A DNA stretch of 64,000 bases from Enterococcus timonensis (GCF_900104595.1 NZ_FNVY01000004.1:248001-312000), one strand, 5' to 3'; positions 19,080 through 27,892 are shown, counted from the stretch's first letter. Made by a program: numbers and translations. Notes: generated by a model from the letters alone, not told the origin.

Positions 19080-20441
19080 ATGACTGGATCTAGCATTGTT
19101 TTTGATTATCAAAAAGAACCGCATCGAGAAATTCTGTGTATTGATTGTCGTTCGTTTTATGCTTCGGTAGAATGTGCGCAACACGGTTGGGATCCGCTGA
19201 CCACGCCGCTTGTAGTGATGAGTTATCCTAGTGATAATCCGGCTGAAGAAGGGTCGGGACTGATTCTAGCCTCGTCACCAACTGCCAAAAAATTATACGG
19301 TATTTCCAATGTTTCCCGCGCGCGCGATTTGCCATTTCCTTATCCAAAAGAATTAAAAATTGTGCCGCCGCGGATGCGTTTATACATGGAAATGAATCAA
19401 AAAATTAATCGGATTTATAAAAAATACTGCGATGAAAAAAATCATCTCGTTTACAGTGTCGACGAAAGTTTTTTAGATGTCACCGACTGTTTTTCATTAT
19501 TTAATGTGACAACAGCTTACGAAATGGCGCAAATGATTCAACAAGATGTCTTTAGTCAAACGGGGATTAATACCGCCGTGGGAATTGGTGACAATCCACT
19601 TTTGGCCAAACTTGCCCTAGATAATGAAGCCAAAAAAAATACTGATCATATTGCCACTTGGCGTTATGAAAATGTGCCGGAAAAATTATGGCAGATTAAA
19701 GAAATCACTGACTTTTGGGGGATTGGTAAGCGGACTGCTCGTCGTTTGCAATTATTAGGAATTGCCAATATAAAAGAGCTGGCCGAGGCAGATTATTTTC
19801 GCTTGAAGGAACATTTTGGTGTGGTGGGAGAGCAACTGTACGCCCACGCTTGGGGAATTGATCGTAGTTTTTTAGGAGAATCCGTTACCCCAAAGTCCAA
19901 ATCTTTAGGCAATTCGCAAGTTTTGCCTCGTGATTATGAAAAAGAGGCCGAAATCGAAATTGTAATTAAAGAAATGGCCGATCAAGTGGCTACGCGTTTG
20001 CGAAAAAAACAGCGACAAGCTCAAGTCATTTCTTTGTGGATTGGCTACAGCATTGGGGAAATCGATAGGCTTGGTCGGGGGAGTTTTTCTCAGCAACAAA
20101 AAGTGACCGCCACAAACTCCAGTAAAAAAATTGCCGAAATCGTGTTAGAAATTTTCCGCAAAAATTATCAAGGACAAAAAGTGCGCCAAGTAGGCATTCA
20201 TTGTGGCAATTTAGTCGAAGGGTCGGCGTTGCAGTTGGATTTGTTTTCCGATCCAGACGTTGAATATAAAAAAATTAAAACTGAACACGTGGTGGATGTC
20301 ATTCGCCGCAAATATGGATTTAAAAGTATTGTTCATGCTAGTTCTTTAATGGAAGGTGGCCGCGCCATCGCTAGAAGTTCACTCGTGGGTGGGCACGCTG
20401 GGGGCATGGGCGGTCTTGAAGAGCCGGAAGAAAAAAATTAA
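19080..20441 (+). CDS. Y-family DNA polymerase (ImpB/MucB/SamB, UvrX type)
   Basis: A 453-residue translesion polymerase. The N-terminal IDCRSFYASVE and YSVDESFLDV hold the catalytic acidic residues of the palm; GIGDNPLLAKLALDNEAKK and WGIGKRTARRLQLLGI (helix-hairpin-helix) follow, then the little-finger domain. This group is close to UvrX/YqjW of Bacillus and related plasmid-borne proteins. The start is ATG 19080 with GAGGTGAGG before it; a GTG at 19071 overlaps that ribosome site. A LexA-type box lies in the promoter, so it is an SOS gene. It shares a convergent terminator with clc. Confidence 0.92.
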   Translation: MTGSSIVFDYQKEPHREILCIDCRSFYASVECAQHGWDPLTTPLVVMSYPSDNPAEEGSGLILASSPTAKKLYGISNVSRARDLPFPYPKELKIVPPRMRLYMEMNQKINRIYKKYCDEKNHLVYSVDESFLDVTDCFSLFNVTTAYEMAQMIQQDVFSQTGINTAVGIGDNPLLAKLALDNEAKKNTDHIATWRYENVPEKLWQIKEITDFWGIGKRTARRLQLLGIANIKELAEADYFRLKEHFGVVGEQLYAHAWGIDRSFLGESVTPKSKSLGNSQVLPRDYEKEAEIEIVIKEMADQVATRLRKKQRQAQVISLWIGYSIGEIDRLGRGSFSQQQKVTATNSSKKIAEIVLEIFRKNYQGQKVRQVGIHCGNLVEGSALQLDLFSDPDVEYKKIKTEHVVDVIRRKYGFKSIVHASSLMEGGRAIARSSLVGGHAGGMGGLEEPEEKN

Positions 20442-20481
20442 AAAAATCAGACGCCGCAATTAAGTGGGCGTCTGATTTTTA
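20441..20481. terminator. Bidirectional terminator between polymerase and clc
   Basis: AAAAATCAGACGCC / GGCGTCTGATTTTT. It overlaps the end of the clc coding region. Confidence 0.9.
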
Positions 20482-22004
20482 TTTTCTAATTGGCTAATAG
20501 CGTGTTTCATTTTTTCGCTAAGACCGCTGTCGGTTAAAATAAAGAGCGAATCGCCAGCTCGCATGACTGTATCGCCTCGGGTTAAAATTTCTGTTTCGCC
20601 TCGGCGAATGGAAGTCAAAAGTAATTCTTTGGGCCAAGCGAAATCACGCACCATAGCACCGGCTAGGGGACTGTCTACGGTGACGGGAAATTCAATTACC
20701 GTTTTTTCTCCTTTAAAATGACCAAAGTCTGGCGCCACCATTTTTTCTAGCAAAGCTTCATAAATCGGACGTCCCGAGAAAAGATCGACTGTCATATATG
20801 CGACTAAACAAACAATTCCTAAAGGCATCAAGTGGGCGAAACTTCCCACCATTTCCGTAACTAATATTAATGCCGTTAACGGAGCTTTCCCAATGGCAGC
20901 AAAATACCCAGCCATGGAAAAAATAATAAAATTGCGAATAAACATTTCGTCAAGCCCGGTAGCTCTACACCAAGCTAGACCAAAAATCGCCCCTAAAATG
21001 GCGCCTAAAGTTAGAATTGGTAAAAAAATACCGCCGGGAAGTCCAGAGCCATAAGAAATCATGGAAAAAACAAATCGTAAAACAAACAAACCGATTAACC
21101 CCCAAAAAGAAAAAGGCATTTGGGAAAGTTGGTGGATAATTTGATTACCGCCGCCTAAAAAGTAGGGGAAAAAGATCCCCACTGGAATCAATAAAAGAAA
21201 AGGAACCAAACTATAAAATTGCGCGGGTAATTTTATTCGTTTGTACATTTGCGGTAAATGTAACAGAGTTTGTTGATAAACAAGAGCTAATAAGCCAAGA
21301 AAAATGCCTAAAACAAGCAGGCTGCCATAATGGGCCAGCGGTAAACTTTCGATGCCGTCCATATATAAGACCGGCGTTAAGCCGAAAAAGTATAAAGAAA
21401 CGAAATTACTCATTAAAGCGGCGGCTAAACTAGTTAACCAAACTAGCGGCGAAAAATTGTGGTGCACTTCTTCTAACACAAATAATAAACCGGCAATCGG
21501 GGCATTGAAAGCTGCTGCCAGACCGGCTGCGGAACCGGCGGAAATTAAAATCTTTTCATTAACGATGCTTTGCCGAAAACGTTCAGCAATTCCTTGACCG
21601 ACACTAGCACCTAATTGAATGGAAGGACCTTCTCGCCCTAAAAACAGTCCTGAACCGACACTTAAAATCCCACCGATAAATTTTTTCGGTAAAACTGAGA
21701 ACCAACGATAATGAAGTTGTCCTTTTAATTGTCCTTCCACTTGGGGAATCCCGCTGCCTTTAATACCGGGTTCACTTTTTATTAACCAACCGTTGAGGAA
21801 GGTCAACAAAAGTGCAGCTAGGATAGCAATTGGCAAAAATGCCAAATGATTTTTTAAAAATTGAAAAAAGATTGGTAAGTATTCACCAATTTTTTCAATC
21901 GCCAAACGAAATGTTGCTACCACAAGGCCGGTGAAAAGTCCTACCACCAAACCTGCGCCTATCATTTTTAAACGTGTATCATCAATCTTTCTTTTTGTAT
22001 TCAA
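20460..22004 (-). CDS. ClC-family chloride channel or H+/Cl- exchanger with RCK_C domain
   Basis: A 514-residue membrane protein. ClC signatures: GSGIPQVEG, GREGPSIQLGASVG (the Glu of GREGP is the gating glutamate) and LPGGIFLPIL. FVLEEVHHNF holds the second Glu position typical of exchangers, favouring H+/Cl- antiport. The last ~80 residues (TVDSPLAGAMVRDFAWPKELLL...AGDSLFILTDS) are a TrkA-C/RCK_C domain that may bind a nucleotide or ion. The start is a TTG at 22004 with only a weak ribosome site; a nearby ATG 13 codons later is possible. It may serve acid resistance or ion balance. Confidence 0.9.
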   Translation of the reverse strand: MNTKRKIDDTRLKMIGAGLVVGLFTGLVVATFRLAIEKIGEYLPIFFQFLKNHLAFLPIAILAALLLTFLNGWLIKSEPGIKGSGIPQVEGQLKGQLHYRWFSVLPKKFIGGILSVGSGLFLGREGPSIQLGASVGQGIAERFRQSIVNEKILISAGSAAGLAAAFNAPIAGLLFVLEEVHHNFSPLVWLTSLAAALMSNFVSLYFFGLTPVLYMDGIESLPLAHYGSLLVLGIFLGLLALVYQQTLLHLPQMYKRIKLPAQFYSLVPFLLLIPVGIFFPYFLGGGNQIIHQLSQMPFSFWGLIGLFVLRFVFSMISYGSGLPGGIFLPILTLGAILGAIFGLAWCRATGLDEMFIRNFIIFSMAGYFAAIGKAPLTALILVTEMVGSFAHLMPLGIVCLVAYMTVDLFSGRPIYEALLEKMVAPDFGHFKGEKTVIEFPVTVDSPLAGAMVRDFAWPKELLLTSIRRGETEILTRGDTVMRAGDSLFILTDSGLSEKMKHAISQLENKNQTPT

Positions 22005-22186
22005 ATTTTTTCACTCACTCTCTTTTTAACCATACCAAAAATAGCTGATTTTTCAAGGGAAATTTGGATAAAATTTAGCAAGCTTTTCAAATGAGGTCAA
22101 AATTTCCAAAAAAGTGAGAAATTTTGAACTTTTTTTGCCTAAGTTATCCAGTAGAATAAAGATATAAAAAGTGAAGAGGTGAAAAT

Positions 22187-22522
22187 ATGCTTTTGACAGC
22201 AGCGCACAAAGATAATGCCACCGCGATGGAATATTACATGAAGCGGATTGCGGCATTAAAAAATCTTTTACCGGAACAATATCCATTTTTATTTACTGTA
22301 GAAACAGAACTCGTTGGCGAAGGTTTGCCTGTGACGTATATTACCATGAGTAAATTTCGCCATAAAATCAAAACTTGGGTTCTGATTATTACTGACGAAC
22401 ACGAGGACGACCAAACGGAAAATCGAGAATTTATTTCTTTAAAACGTTATACTAATTGGTCAAAAGTCAAGCGACACATTGTTTTAGAAATCAGACAAAT
22501 GCTCGATCAAATTGAAAAATAA
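22187..22522 (+). CDS. Uncharacterised 111-residue cytoplasmic protein
   Basis: No signal peptide or membrane segment. The sequence has a mixed alpha/beta look with a highly acidic loop ITDEHEDDQTEN in the middle and a helical C-terminus RHIVLEIRQMLDQIEK. GAAGAGGTG lies before the ATG and a terminator follows, so it is a genuine single gene. I do not recognise the family. The divergent neighbour is the ClC transporter. Confidence 0.7.
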   Translation: MLLTAAHKDNATAMEYYMKRIAALKNLLPEQYPFLFTVETELVGEGLPVTYITMSKFRHKIKTWVLIITDEHEDDQTENREFISLKRYTNWSKVKRHIVLEIRQMLDQIEK

Positions 22523-22556
22523 ACTCGTCGTAGTTGTGACGAGTTTATTTTTTTTA
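22518..22556 (+). terminator. Terminator after the 111-residue protein gene
   Basis: ATAAACTCGTC / GACGAGTTTAT with a T-run. Confidence 0.92.
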
Positions 22557-22586
22557 CCTAAATATAAAAGAAATTTGCAAAACCCC

Positions 22587-22614
22587 TTGGCAAATCAAAT
22601 TAAAACGCTATAAT
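22587..22614 (+). promoter_or_regulatory. Promoter of the 77-residue membrane protein gene
   Basis: TTGGCA (22587-22592), a 16-bp spacer and TATAAT (22609-22614). Confidence 0.7.
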
Positions 22615-22638
22615 GGTTAGTAGAAAGGGTTTGCAATT

Positions 22639-22872
22639 ATGGGAGAATATTTAGAAATAGCAACAATTACGATGATTACTGGGGGAGTAAGTGTCTTATT
22701 GGGGAGCAATTTGTGGCTACTAGTCGCTCATGTTCACCGCCAACGTGACGGAAAAATCCAAGGTTTGAAACTTCTCGAAAAAAAAGTTCGGACCATTCAA
22801 GCAATCAGTTTAGCAAGCTTGATAAGTTTTTTCATTCTCGTTTTAATCGTCACCATCTTAACAAAAAAATAA
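22639..22872 (+). CDS. Small membrane protein, 77 residues
   Basis: Two membrane segments (about residues 8-29 and 53-74) joined by a charged cytoplasmic loop HRQRDGKIQGLKLLEKKVRT. AAAGGG precedes the ATG, a good promoter lies upstream and a hairpin follows, so expression as a single gene is likely. The family is not recognised. Confidence 0.65.
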   Translation: MGEYLEIATITMITGGVSVLLGSNLWLLVAHVHRQRDGKIQGLKLLEKKVRTIQAISLASLISFFILVLIVTILTKK

Positions 22873-22878
22873 TAAAGG

Positions 22879-22915
22879 AGCTCCTAGCGCTACTGCACGA
22901 TATTAGGGGCTTTTT
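22879..22915 (+). terminator. Terminator after the 77-residue protein gene
   Basis: AGCTCCTA / TTAGGGGCT stem followed by TTTTT. Confidence 0.65.
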
Positions 22916-22950
22916 GTTGTGGGCATTTTTCAAAAGGTCAGGAGTCCTCC

Positions 22951-22979
22951 TTGAAGTAGATAAATTTTCACGATATAAT
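22951..22979 (+). promoter_or_regulatory. Promoter of the carboxylate-amine ligase gene
   Basis: TTGAAG (22951-22956), a 17-bp spacer and TATAAT (22974-22979). Confidence 0.75.
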
Positions 22980-23010
22980 TAAAGAGATGTGAAAATTCGG
23001 GGGGAACAAT

Positions 23011-24228
23011 ATGAGTGAGAACTTTATTCCCATTATCGTGGGAACAGATATGAATGCCTATAACATGGCCATTTCTTTTCATGAAGAATATGGGATACGA
23101 CCAATTTTAGTGGGGCAACAACCGCTAAGTTTTACAAAATTCTCCAATATTCCACAAACAATCGAATATTTTGACCGCCTACACGACAGCCAACAATTCC
23201 CAGAAATTTTAAAACAAGTTGCTGAAAAATATCAGCAGCCAGGGAAAAAATTATTGCTAGTAGGAACGAGTGATATGTATGTCCGTTACATTGTGGAAAA
23301 TGCTGATTTTTTGCGAAAATTTTATGTATTTAATTATCCAAGTTTAAAATTAATTGATCAAGTGCAAGTCAAAGCCAATTTTTATCAGCTCTGCGCAGAA
23401 CATGGGGTGGATTATCCAGCCACCGCTTTTTTTGATTGTAAAAATGAAGCGGCGACTTTTGATTCTGGAACAATGCGCTATCCTTTGATAATTAAACCAA
23501 GTGATGTAATTGATTATTTCAATATGCATTTTGACGGTAAGGAAAAAGTTTATCGGGCAGAAAACCAAGAGCAAGTGGTGGCGGTGTTGCAACTCTTGCA
23601 TAAAGCCGGCTATCAACACGAGGCCATTATTCAGGAATTTATTCCTGGCGATGACACTTTAATGTGGGACGGCGTTTTATATGTTTCGCAACAAAAAAAA
23701 GTTCAGCTTGTCGCATTGGGCCAAGTAGTTTTACAAGAACATACACCAACGGCTATCGGAAATTATACGGCGATTTTAGCGCGCTATAACGAAGAATTAA
23801 TGCAAAAAATGGCTGATTTTTTGACGGCCATCGACTACACAGGTTTTGCCAATTTCGATATGAAATACGATGTCCGCGACGGTCAATTCAAAGTTTTTGA
23901 AATTAATATTCGTCAAGGACGTTCAAGTTATTATGTGACGAGATTGGGTTACAATTTAGCGCGCTATTTAGTGGATGATTGTGTCAAAGGTATTGACGTT
24001 AAGCCTGTTTTTGCTCGTGGAGAATATTTATTTTCTGTTGTGCCAAAAAAAGTGCTGAAAGAACAAGTGGAAAATCCTGAAATTGCGGCGGAATGCCAGC
24101 GTCTTATCCGCGAAAAAAAATGGGGCAATCCTTTGTTTTATAAAAAAGATCACCACTTGAAACGAAAACTTTATTTATTTGCCCGCCAAGCAAATTACGT
24201 AAAAAAATATCGGACCCATTCTTGGTAA
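23011..24228 (+). CDS. ATP-grasp carboxylate-amine ligase, D-aspartate-ligase-like
   Basis: A 405-residue ATP-grasp enzyme. The N-terminal FIPIIVGTDMNAYNMAISFHEEYG, the middle IIQEFIPGDDT, and IDYTGFANFDMKYDVRDGQFKVFEINIRQGRSSYYVT closely resemble what I recall of the Enterococcus faecium D-aspartate ligase (Aslfm), which adds D-Asp to the lysine of the peptidoglycan precursor. The family also includes paralogues of unknown specificity, and no aspartate racemase is adjacent, so the substrate is inferred. The metal motif is EINIRQGR, intact. It has its own promoter and a perfect 14-bp terminator, so it is monocistronic. Confidence 0.8.
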   Translation: MSENFIPIIVGTDMNAYNMAISFHEEYGIRPILVGQQPLSFTKFSNIPQTIEYFDRLHDSQQFPEILKQVAEKYQQPGKKLLLVGTSDMYVRYIVENADFLRKFYVFNYPSLKLIDQVQVKANFYQLCAEHGVDYPATAFFDCKNEAATFDSGTMRYPLIIKPSDVIDYFNMHFDGKEKVYRAENQEQVVAVLQLLHKAGYQHEAIIQEFIPGDDTLMWDGVLYVSQQKKVQLVALGQVVLQEHTPTAIGNYTAILARYNEELMQKMADFLTAIDYTGFANFDMKYDVRDGQFKVFEINIRQGRSSYYVTRLGYNLARYLVDDCVKGIDVKPVFARGEYLFSVVPKKVLKEQVENPEIAAECQRLIREKKWGNPLFYKKDHHLKRKLYLFARQANYVKKYRTHSW

Positions 24229-24234
24229 AATAAA

Positions 24235-24279
24235 AAACCCCCTCACCGACAAAAGACGGTGAGGGGGTTTTGGTTTGAA
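24235..24279 (+). terminator. Terminator after the ligase gene (may serve pgpA from the other side)
   Basis: Perfect 14-bp stem AAACCCCCTCACCG / CGGTGAGGGGGTTT, loop of eight, T-rich on both strands. Confidence 0.93.
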
Positions 24280-24288
24280 GTGAAGATC

Positions 24289-24399
24289 GGTGTGTTTTGG
24301 GTAGCACTTAGAGAAAAAGATAAAATGCCTACTGAACATAAACCGTTCATTCACCATTTTCCTATTTTCTTACAGTGCTTAACACCCAAAACACAACCT
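24289..24399 (-). repeat. Dispersed 3'-UTR palindromic element, unit R4a
   Basis: Distal unit of three behind pgpA, read on the minus strand. Outer stem TGTGTTTTGGGT[GTTA]AGCACT / AGTGCTACCCAAAACACA is perfect apart from the four-base bulge. The inner hairpin holds GAAC/GTTC. Confidence 0.85.
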
Positions 24400-24405
24400 T
24401 TTTTC

Positions 24406-24518
24406 GGTGTCTCAAGCGCAGCGGTTAGGAGAAAAGATAAAATAATTGAAAATCCAAAAGCGGGATTTTTAATTATTTTCCTATTTCTCTACACCGCTAA
24501 ACGCACTTTCGACATCCT
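24406..24518 (-). repeat. Dispersed 3'-UTR palindromic element, unit R4b
   Basis: Middle unit. Minus-strand arms TGTCGAAAGTGC[GTTT]AGCGG / CCGCTGCGCTTGAGACA pair around a four-base bulge. The inner hairpin is of the AAATCC / GGATTT class. Confidence 0.82.
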
Positions 24519-24525
24519 TTTTTAC

Positions 24526-24634
24526 GGTGTCTCAAAGGTAGCTGCTAGGAAAATAGATAAAACTTCCGGCGAATGTTCCATTCGTCCTCGGTTTTCCTAA
24601 TTTTCTACGCAGCTGATCACCTTTTCGACAACCT
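24526..24634 (-). repeat. Dispersed 3'-UTR palindromic element, unit R4c
   Basis: Proximal unit: AGGTTGTCG begins seven bases after the pgpA stop (minus strand). Arms AAAGGT[GATC]AGCTGC / GCAGCTACCTTT pair; the inner hairpin is of the CGAATG / CATTCG class. Confidence 0.85.
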
Positions 24635-24638
24635 TTTT

Positions 24639-25145
24639 TTAATGTGTGATGTCTGAATAGGTTGGGTTGTCGTGGGCTAGGCGGCTGGCGGCGGCAGCTG
24701 CGATGGCGCCGACGATGTCATCGAGGAAAGTGTGGACGTGGGGTCCTTCGTGGCTATTTAAAATTTTCAAAATGCCGGGTTTGACTTTGTCGATGTAGCC
24801 GTAATTCGTAAAACCAATTGAGCCGTACAAATTCACAATGGAAAAAGCGAGAATTTCATCGATACCATATAAGCCTTCATCTTTTTGGACAATTTCTTGA
24901 AGAGGTTCCATCATTTTATTTTCCTCAGCCAAAAGGTCAAGTTGGATGCCAGTTAAAATGGCGTTGTGCACTTCGCGTTTTGTCAAAACTTTATTCACGT
25001 GAAGTAAACAAGTTTCCAAATCAATATTCTCGAAGTAAGGTTTTTGTAAAAACATCACTAACTCGGCAATATCATTTTCAGTGACGCCTCGTTGATGTAG
25101 TAAATTGCGGGCAATTTGTTCCAAACTTTCGTGTTCAATAACCAA
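24639..25145 (-). CDS. pgpA: Phosphatidylglycerophosphatase A family protein
   Basis: A 168-residue protein of the PgpA/YutG family, which dephosphorylates phosphatidylglycerophosphate in phospholipid synthesis. Typical stretches are YGIDEILAFSIVNLYGSIGFTNYGYIDK and HEGPHVHTFLDDIVGAIAAAAASRLAHD, with the acidic residues of the active site. Like other Gram-positive members it lacks the membrane segments of the E. coli enzyme. The start is TTG 25145 (LVIEHESLEQ), with AGGAGG seven bases upstream; a longer frame to 25268 is rejected. The reductase gene lies 22 bases upstream. Three repeat units follow the stop. Confidence 0.85.
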   Translation of the reverse strand: MVIEHESLEQIARNLLHQRGVTENDIAELVMFLQKPYFENIDLETCLLHVNKVLTKREVHNAILTGIQLDLLAEENKMMEPLQEIVQKDEGLYGIDEILAFSIVNLYGSIGFTNYGYIDKVKPGILKILNSHEGPHVHTFLDDIVGAIAAAAASRLAHDNPTYSDITH

Positions 25146-25167
25146 AATAATTCCTCCTAACATTTTT

Positions 25168-26145
25168 TTAAAGTGAAGTTGAATGTGCAGGTTGCAAGCG
25201 AGATTCCGGATGCAAATAAAAATGAATATTATTGACCGCTGTTGGCGCTTCGCCAAAACCGGTAGCAATCAGCTGAATCTTACCGGGATAACTGGCAATA
25301 TCGCCACAAGCAAATAATCCAGGTAAAGCCGTAGCGCCAGTGGAGTCGACGATAATTTTTCCATCGGGACTTTGTAAATTTTCATCCACTAACGTCTGGT
25401 GGGTATTGATAAAACCGTAATTGACTAGTAAATCGTCAACCATAATTTTAAAAATATCTTTGGTTTTCACATGTCGCAAGCTCAACTCTAATTGTTGGCC
25501 GTCTTCTTTTAAATCTTCCAAAACAAATGGCGTTAAGACTTCCACTTTACTTTGCATCAATAAATTAGTGGAATGTTCCAGCGCGCGAAATTGTGTCCGG
25601 CGATGGATCAAAGAAACTTCTTTAGCAATCGACTCTAAGGCTAAGGCCCAATCCACCGCAGAATCACCGCCGCCTAAAAGAGCAACGTTGCGTCCAGAAT
25701 ATTTTTTTAAGTTATCCACTTGATAAAAAATTTTCTTTCCTTCCAGTGCTTTCGCTGCGCCAATTGTTAATTTTCGGGGGACAAAAGCGCCGCCGCCAGT
25801 AGTTAACAGCACGGCTTTTGAGACGTGCGTTTCTTTTCCAGTCGTCAAGAAAAATAAATCGTCTTTTTTCTCTAGTTGAGTGACCTCTTCGTTATAACAA
25901 ATTGTCGCTTCAATGTTGGCTAATTGTTGGCTCAAATTTTCCACCAGTTGGCGGGCGGTAATCGAGGTAAAACCGGCGACATCTTTAATTTCTTTTTCTG
26001 GGTAAAGCAAAGTCAATTGTCCACCAGGGGCATCGAGACTTTCAATGATTTTTACTTTCATTTGCCACAATCCGGCGTAATAAGCGGCAAATAGACCTGC
26101 TGGCCCGGCACCGACGATGGTTAAATCAAAAATTTCTGCTTCCAT
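25168..26145 (-). CDS. Ferredoxin/flavodoxin--NADP+ reductase (thioredoxin-reductase-like, YumC type)
   Basis: A 325-residue flavoprotein. FAD-binding TIVGAGPAGLFAAYYAG (residues about 8-24), DAPGGQLTLLYPEKEIKDVAGF and the NADP-binding VALLGGGDSAVDWALAL are typical of this group. It has no CxxC redox pair, which separates it from thioredoxin reductase. The second FAD motif LPGLFACGDIASYPGKIQL is present. GGGAGG precedes the ATG at 26145. It is the first gene of a two-gene operon with pgpA. Confidence 0.92.
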   Translation of the reverse strand: MEAEIFDLTIVGAGPAGLFAAYYAGLWQMKVKIIESLDAPGGQLTLLYPEKEIKDVAGFTSITARQLVENLSQQLANIEATICYNEEVTQLEKKDDLFFLTTGKETHVSKAVLLTTGGGAFVPRKLTIGAAKALEGKKIFYQVDNLKKYSGRNVALLGGGDSAVDWALALESIAKEVSLIHRRTQFRALEHSTNLLMQSKVEVLTPFVLEDLKEDGQQLELSLRHVKTKDIFKIMVDDLLVNYGFINTHQTLVDENLQSPDGKIIVDSTGATALPGLFACGDIASYPGKIQLIATGFGEAPTAVNNIHFYLHPESRLQPAHSTSL

Positions 26146-26282
26146 GAAATCCTCCCTAATCTCTTCTCAGTAAATTATACCATAATTCCGCTATCAATCT
26201 GTTGAAAAATCCTTGCCACTAGCCAAAGCGTTTTTTTTTCGATATGATAAAAGAAAATAATTTTAAAAGGAGCAATAAAAAT

Positions 26283-26864
26283 ATGACTTTTCCACAACTT
26301 GATTTAGCAAATGTTAAAGGACCAAAAGCGGTAATTAAAACTAATCACGGGGACATCAAAATTCAATTATTTCCTGAACAAGCACCAAAAACGGTAGAAA
26401 ATTTTGTCGAATTAGCCAACCGTGGCTACTATGATGGAACAATTTTTCATCGGGTCATTCCTAATTTCATGATTCAAGGAGGCGATCCTACCGGTACTGG
26501 TATGGGTGGCGAAAGTATTTATGGCGAAACATTTGCTGATGAATTTTCTCGCGATGTGTTTAACTTAAAAGGAGCACTTTCCATGGCCAATGCTGGTCCG
26601 AATACAAACGGCAGCCAATTTTTTATTGTTGAAAGTAATGAAGTGCCAGCACAAATGATGACTCAACTTGAAAATGCTGGTTTTCCTGCAGAAATTATTG
26701 AAGCTTATAAAAATGGAGGCACACCTTGGCTTGATTTTAAACACACTGTTTTTGGTCACGTTATTGAAGGATTAGATCTGGTTGATACTATTGCCAAATT
26801 AGAAACAGGTTTCCAAGATAAACCAAAAGAAGACGTTGTGATTGAAACAATTGAAATTTTGTAA
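26283..26864 (+). CDS. Cyclophilin-type peptidyl-prolyl cis-trans isomerase
   Basis: A 193-residue cytoplasmic cyclophilin that speeds proline isomerisation during folding. [22 protein letters not shown] and [18 protein letters not shown] are the conserved catalytic segments; the insertion [31 protein letters not shown] is normal for the Gram-positive PpiB group. The start is ATG 26283 with AAGGAG upstream; an ATG at 26244 lies before that site and is rejected. No signal peptide. A terminator follows. Confidence 0.93.
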   Translation: MTFPQLDLANVKGPKAVIKTNHGDIKIQLFPEQAPKTVENFVELANRGYYDGTIFHRVIPNFMIQGGDPTGTGMGGESIYGETFADEFSRDVFNLKGALSMANAGPNTNGSQFFIVESNEVPAQMMTQLENAGFPAEIIEAYKNGGTPWLDFKHTVFGHVIEGLDLVDTIAKLETGFQDKPKEDVVIETIEIL

Positions 26865-26938
26865 TACAGAAGAATTACTGTTGCTTTTCTTTGAAACAGT
26901 GAATCGACGTGTTTTAATTTAAAAAATTAATAAAAAAT

Positions 26939-26980
26939 GAAACAGTTTGTGCGCGAAAATGTAGCACAAACTGTTTTTTT
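26939..26980 (+). terminator. Terminator after the cyclophilin gene
   Basis: AACAGTTTGTGC / GCACAAACTGTT with a run of seven T. Confidence 0.93.
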
Positions 26981-27018
26981 GTGCTATACTTATTTTTGTT
27001 AAGAAAGGAGGCTGTTTT

Positions 27019-27183
27019 ATGTACGTCATTAAAATTTTTCATGGCTACTTAACCAAAGAAGGGAAGCGCACGATGGATGCAACCCAAGCGAAACGCTATG
27101 AACAAAAAGAAAATGCGGAAAAATTCGCCTTTGTGATTGGAGGGCGTGTCAAAGAAATTGAAAAAACAATTGCTCACGCTTAA
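27019..27183 (+). CDS. Small 54-residue protein of unknown function
   Basis: ATG 27019 follows AAAGGAGG at good spacing, and TATACT with an extended TG lies about 35 bases upstream. The product begins MYVIKIFHGYLTKEGKR and ends VIGGRVKEIEKTIAHA; it is charged, with no membrane segment, and looks like a small alpha/beta fold. A strong terminator begins nine bases after the stop, so this is a complete short transcript. The family is not recognised. Confidence 0.7.
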   Translation: MYVIKIFHGYLTKEGKRTMDATQAKRYEQKENAEKFAFVIGGRVKEIEKTIAHA

Positions 27184-27191
27184 ACCAAAAG

Positions 27192-27242
27192 AAAAATCCT
27201 GTAAAGTTCAGCACAACAACTGAAACTTTGCAGGATTTTTTG
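27192..27242. terminator. Bidirectional terminator between the small gene and tetR
   Basis: AAAAATCCTG-T-AAAGTTCAG / CTGAAACTTTGCAGGATTTTT: long stem, T-rich on both strands. Confidence 0.93.
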
Positions 27243-27243
27243 T

Positions 27244-27861
27244 TTAGTTTTTTTCGACTTCGATACCCATCACAGTCAGATGTCCATTAGCAACTAACTT
27301 AATGACTAATCGGGCCAACGCATCGGGGGTCATCTGGGAATCTGCGGTCAACCACCAATGCAGCGTCCCCATAAAAATGGCGGTCATATATTCAATAATA
27401 AAATCTAGTGGAACTTCTAAATTATTTTCAGTAATCCGCAATGAGTCAAAAATATCGTGGTATTTTACATAGAGCAAGTCGGCCAATTTTTGGCGCAAAA
27501 ATTCATTGGCATAACCATCTGTTAAGGTAATAAAAAATCTTTGGTTTTTCTTAACCGTAATATAAATATTAGTTAGCAAGTTTTCAATGTGTTTGAGTTT
27601 GATTGTCCGTCCGTGAATTAATTGATCTTCTTGAATAACGGAAGTAAAAGCATTGGACGCAAATTCTAAAATAGAATCATATAAATCCTGTTTATCAGTA
27701 AAATGCGCGTAAAAAGTGGCCCGATTAATCATCGCTTTATCGGCAATTTCTTGAATCGTGACAGTTTCCATTCCTTTTTCTTCGACTAATTCCAAGAAAG
27801 CATCAATGATCATTTTTTTTGTGCGAATTTTCCTTAAGTCTGTTTTTTTATTTTCCGGCAT
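27244..27861 (-). CDS. TetR-family transcriptional regulator
   Basis: A 205-residue regulator. The helix-turn-helix is at the N-terminus: RTKKMIIDAFLELVEEKG, VTIQEIADKAMINRATFYAHFTDKQDLYDSIL. The C-terminal domain has the FIIEYMTAIFMGTLHWWL pattern of the Dha-S/YbiH-like TetR subgroup. It is divergent from the giant activase gene, with inverted repeats in the 186-bp spacer, so it most likely controls that gene. The ligand is unknown. Confidence 0.85.
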   Translation of the reverse strand: MPENKKTDLRKIRTKKMIIDAFLELVEEKGMETVTIQEIADKAMINRATFYAHFTDKQDLYDSILEFASNAFTSVIQEDQLIHGRTIKLKHIENLLTNIYITVKKNQRFFITLTDGYANEFLRQKLADLLYVKYHDIFDSLRITENNLEVPLDFIIEYMTAIFMGTLHWWLTADSQMTPDALARLVIKLVANGHLTVMGIEVEKN

Positions 27862-27892
27862 CTCGTCAACTCCTAAAATTTTTTTTGAAAAT

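Noticed and set aside
24259-24600. ORF of 113 codons between the ligase and pgpA
   Set aside because: It runs through the terminator and the inverted repeat units; its three similar segments are the repeat copies translated, not a protein.
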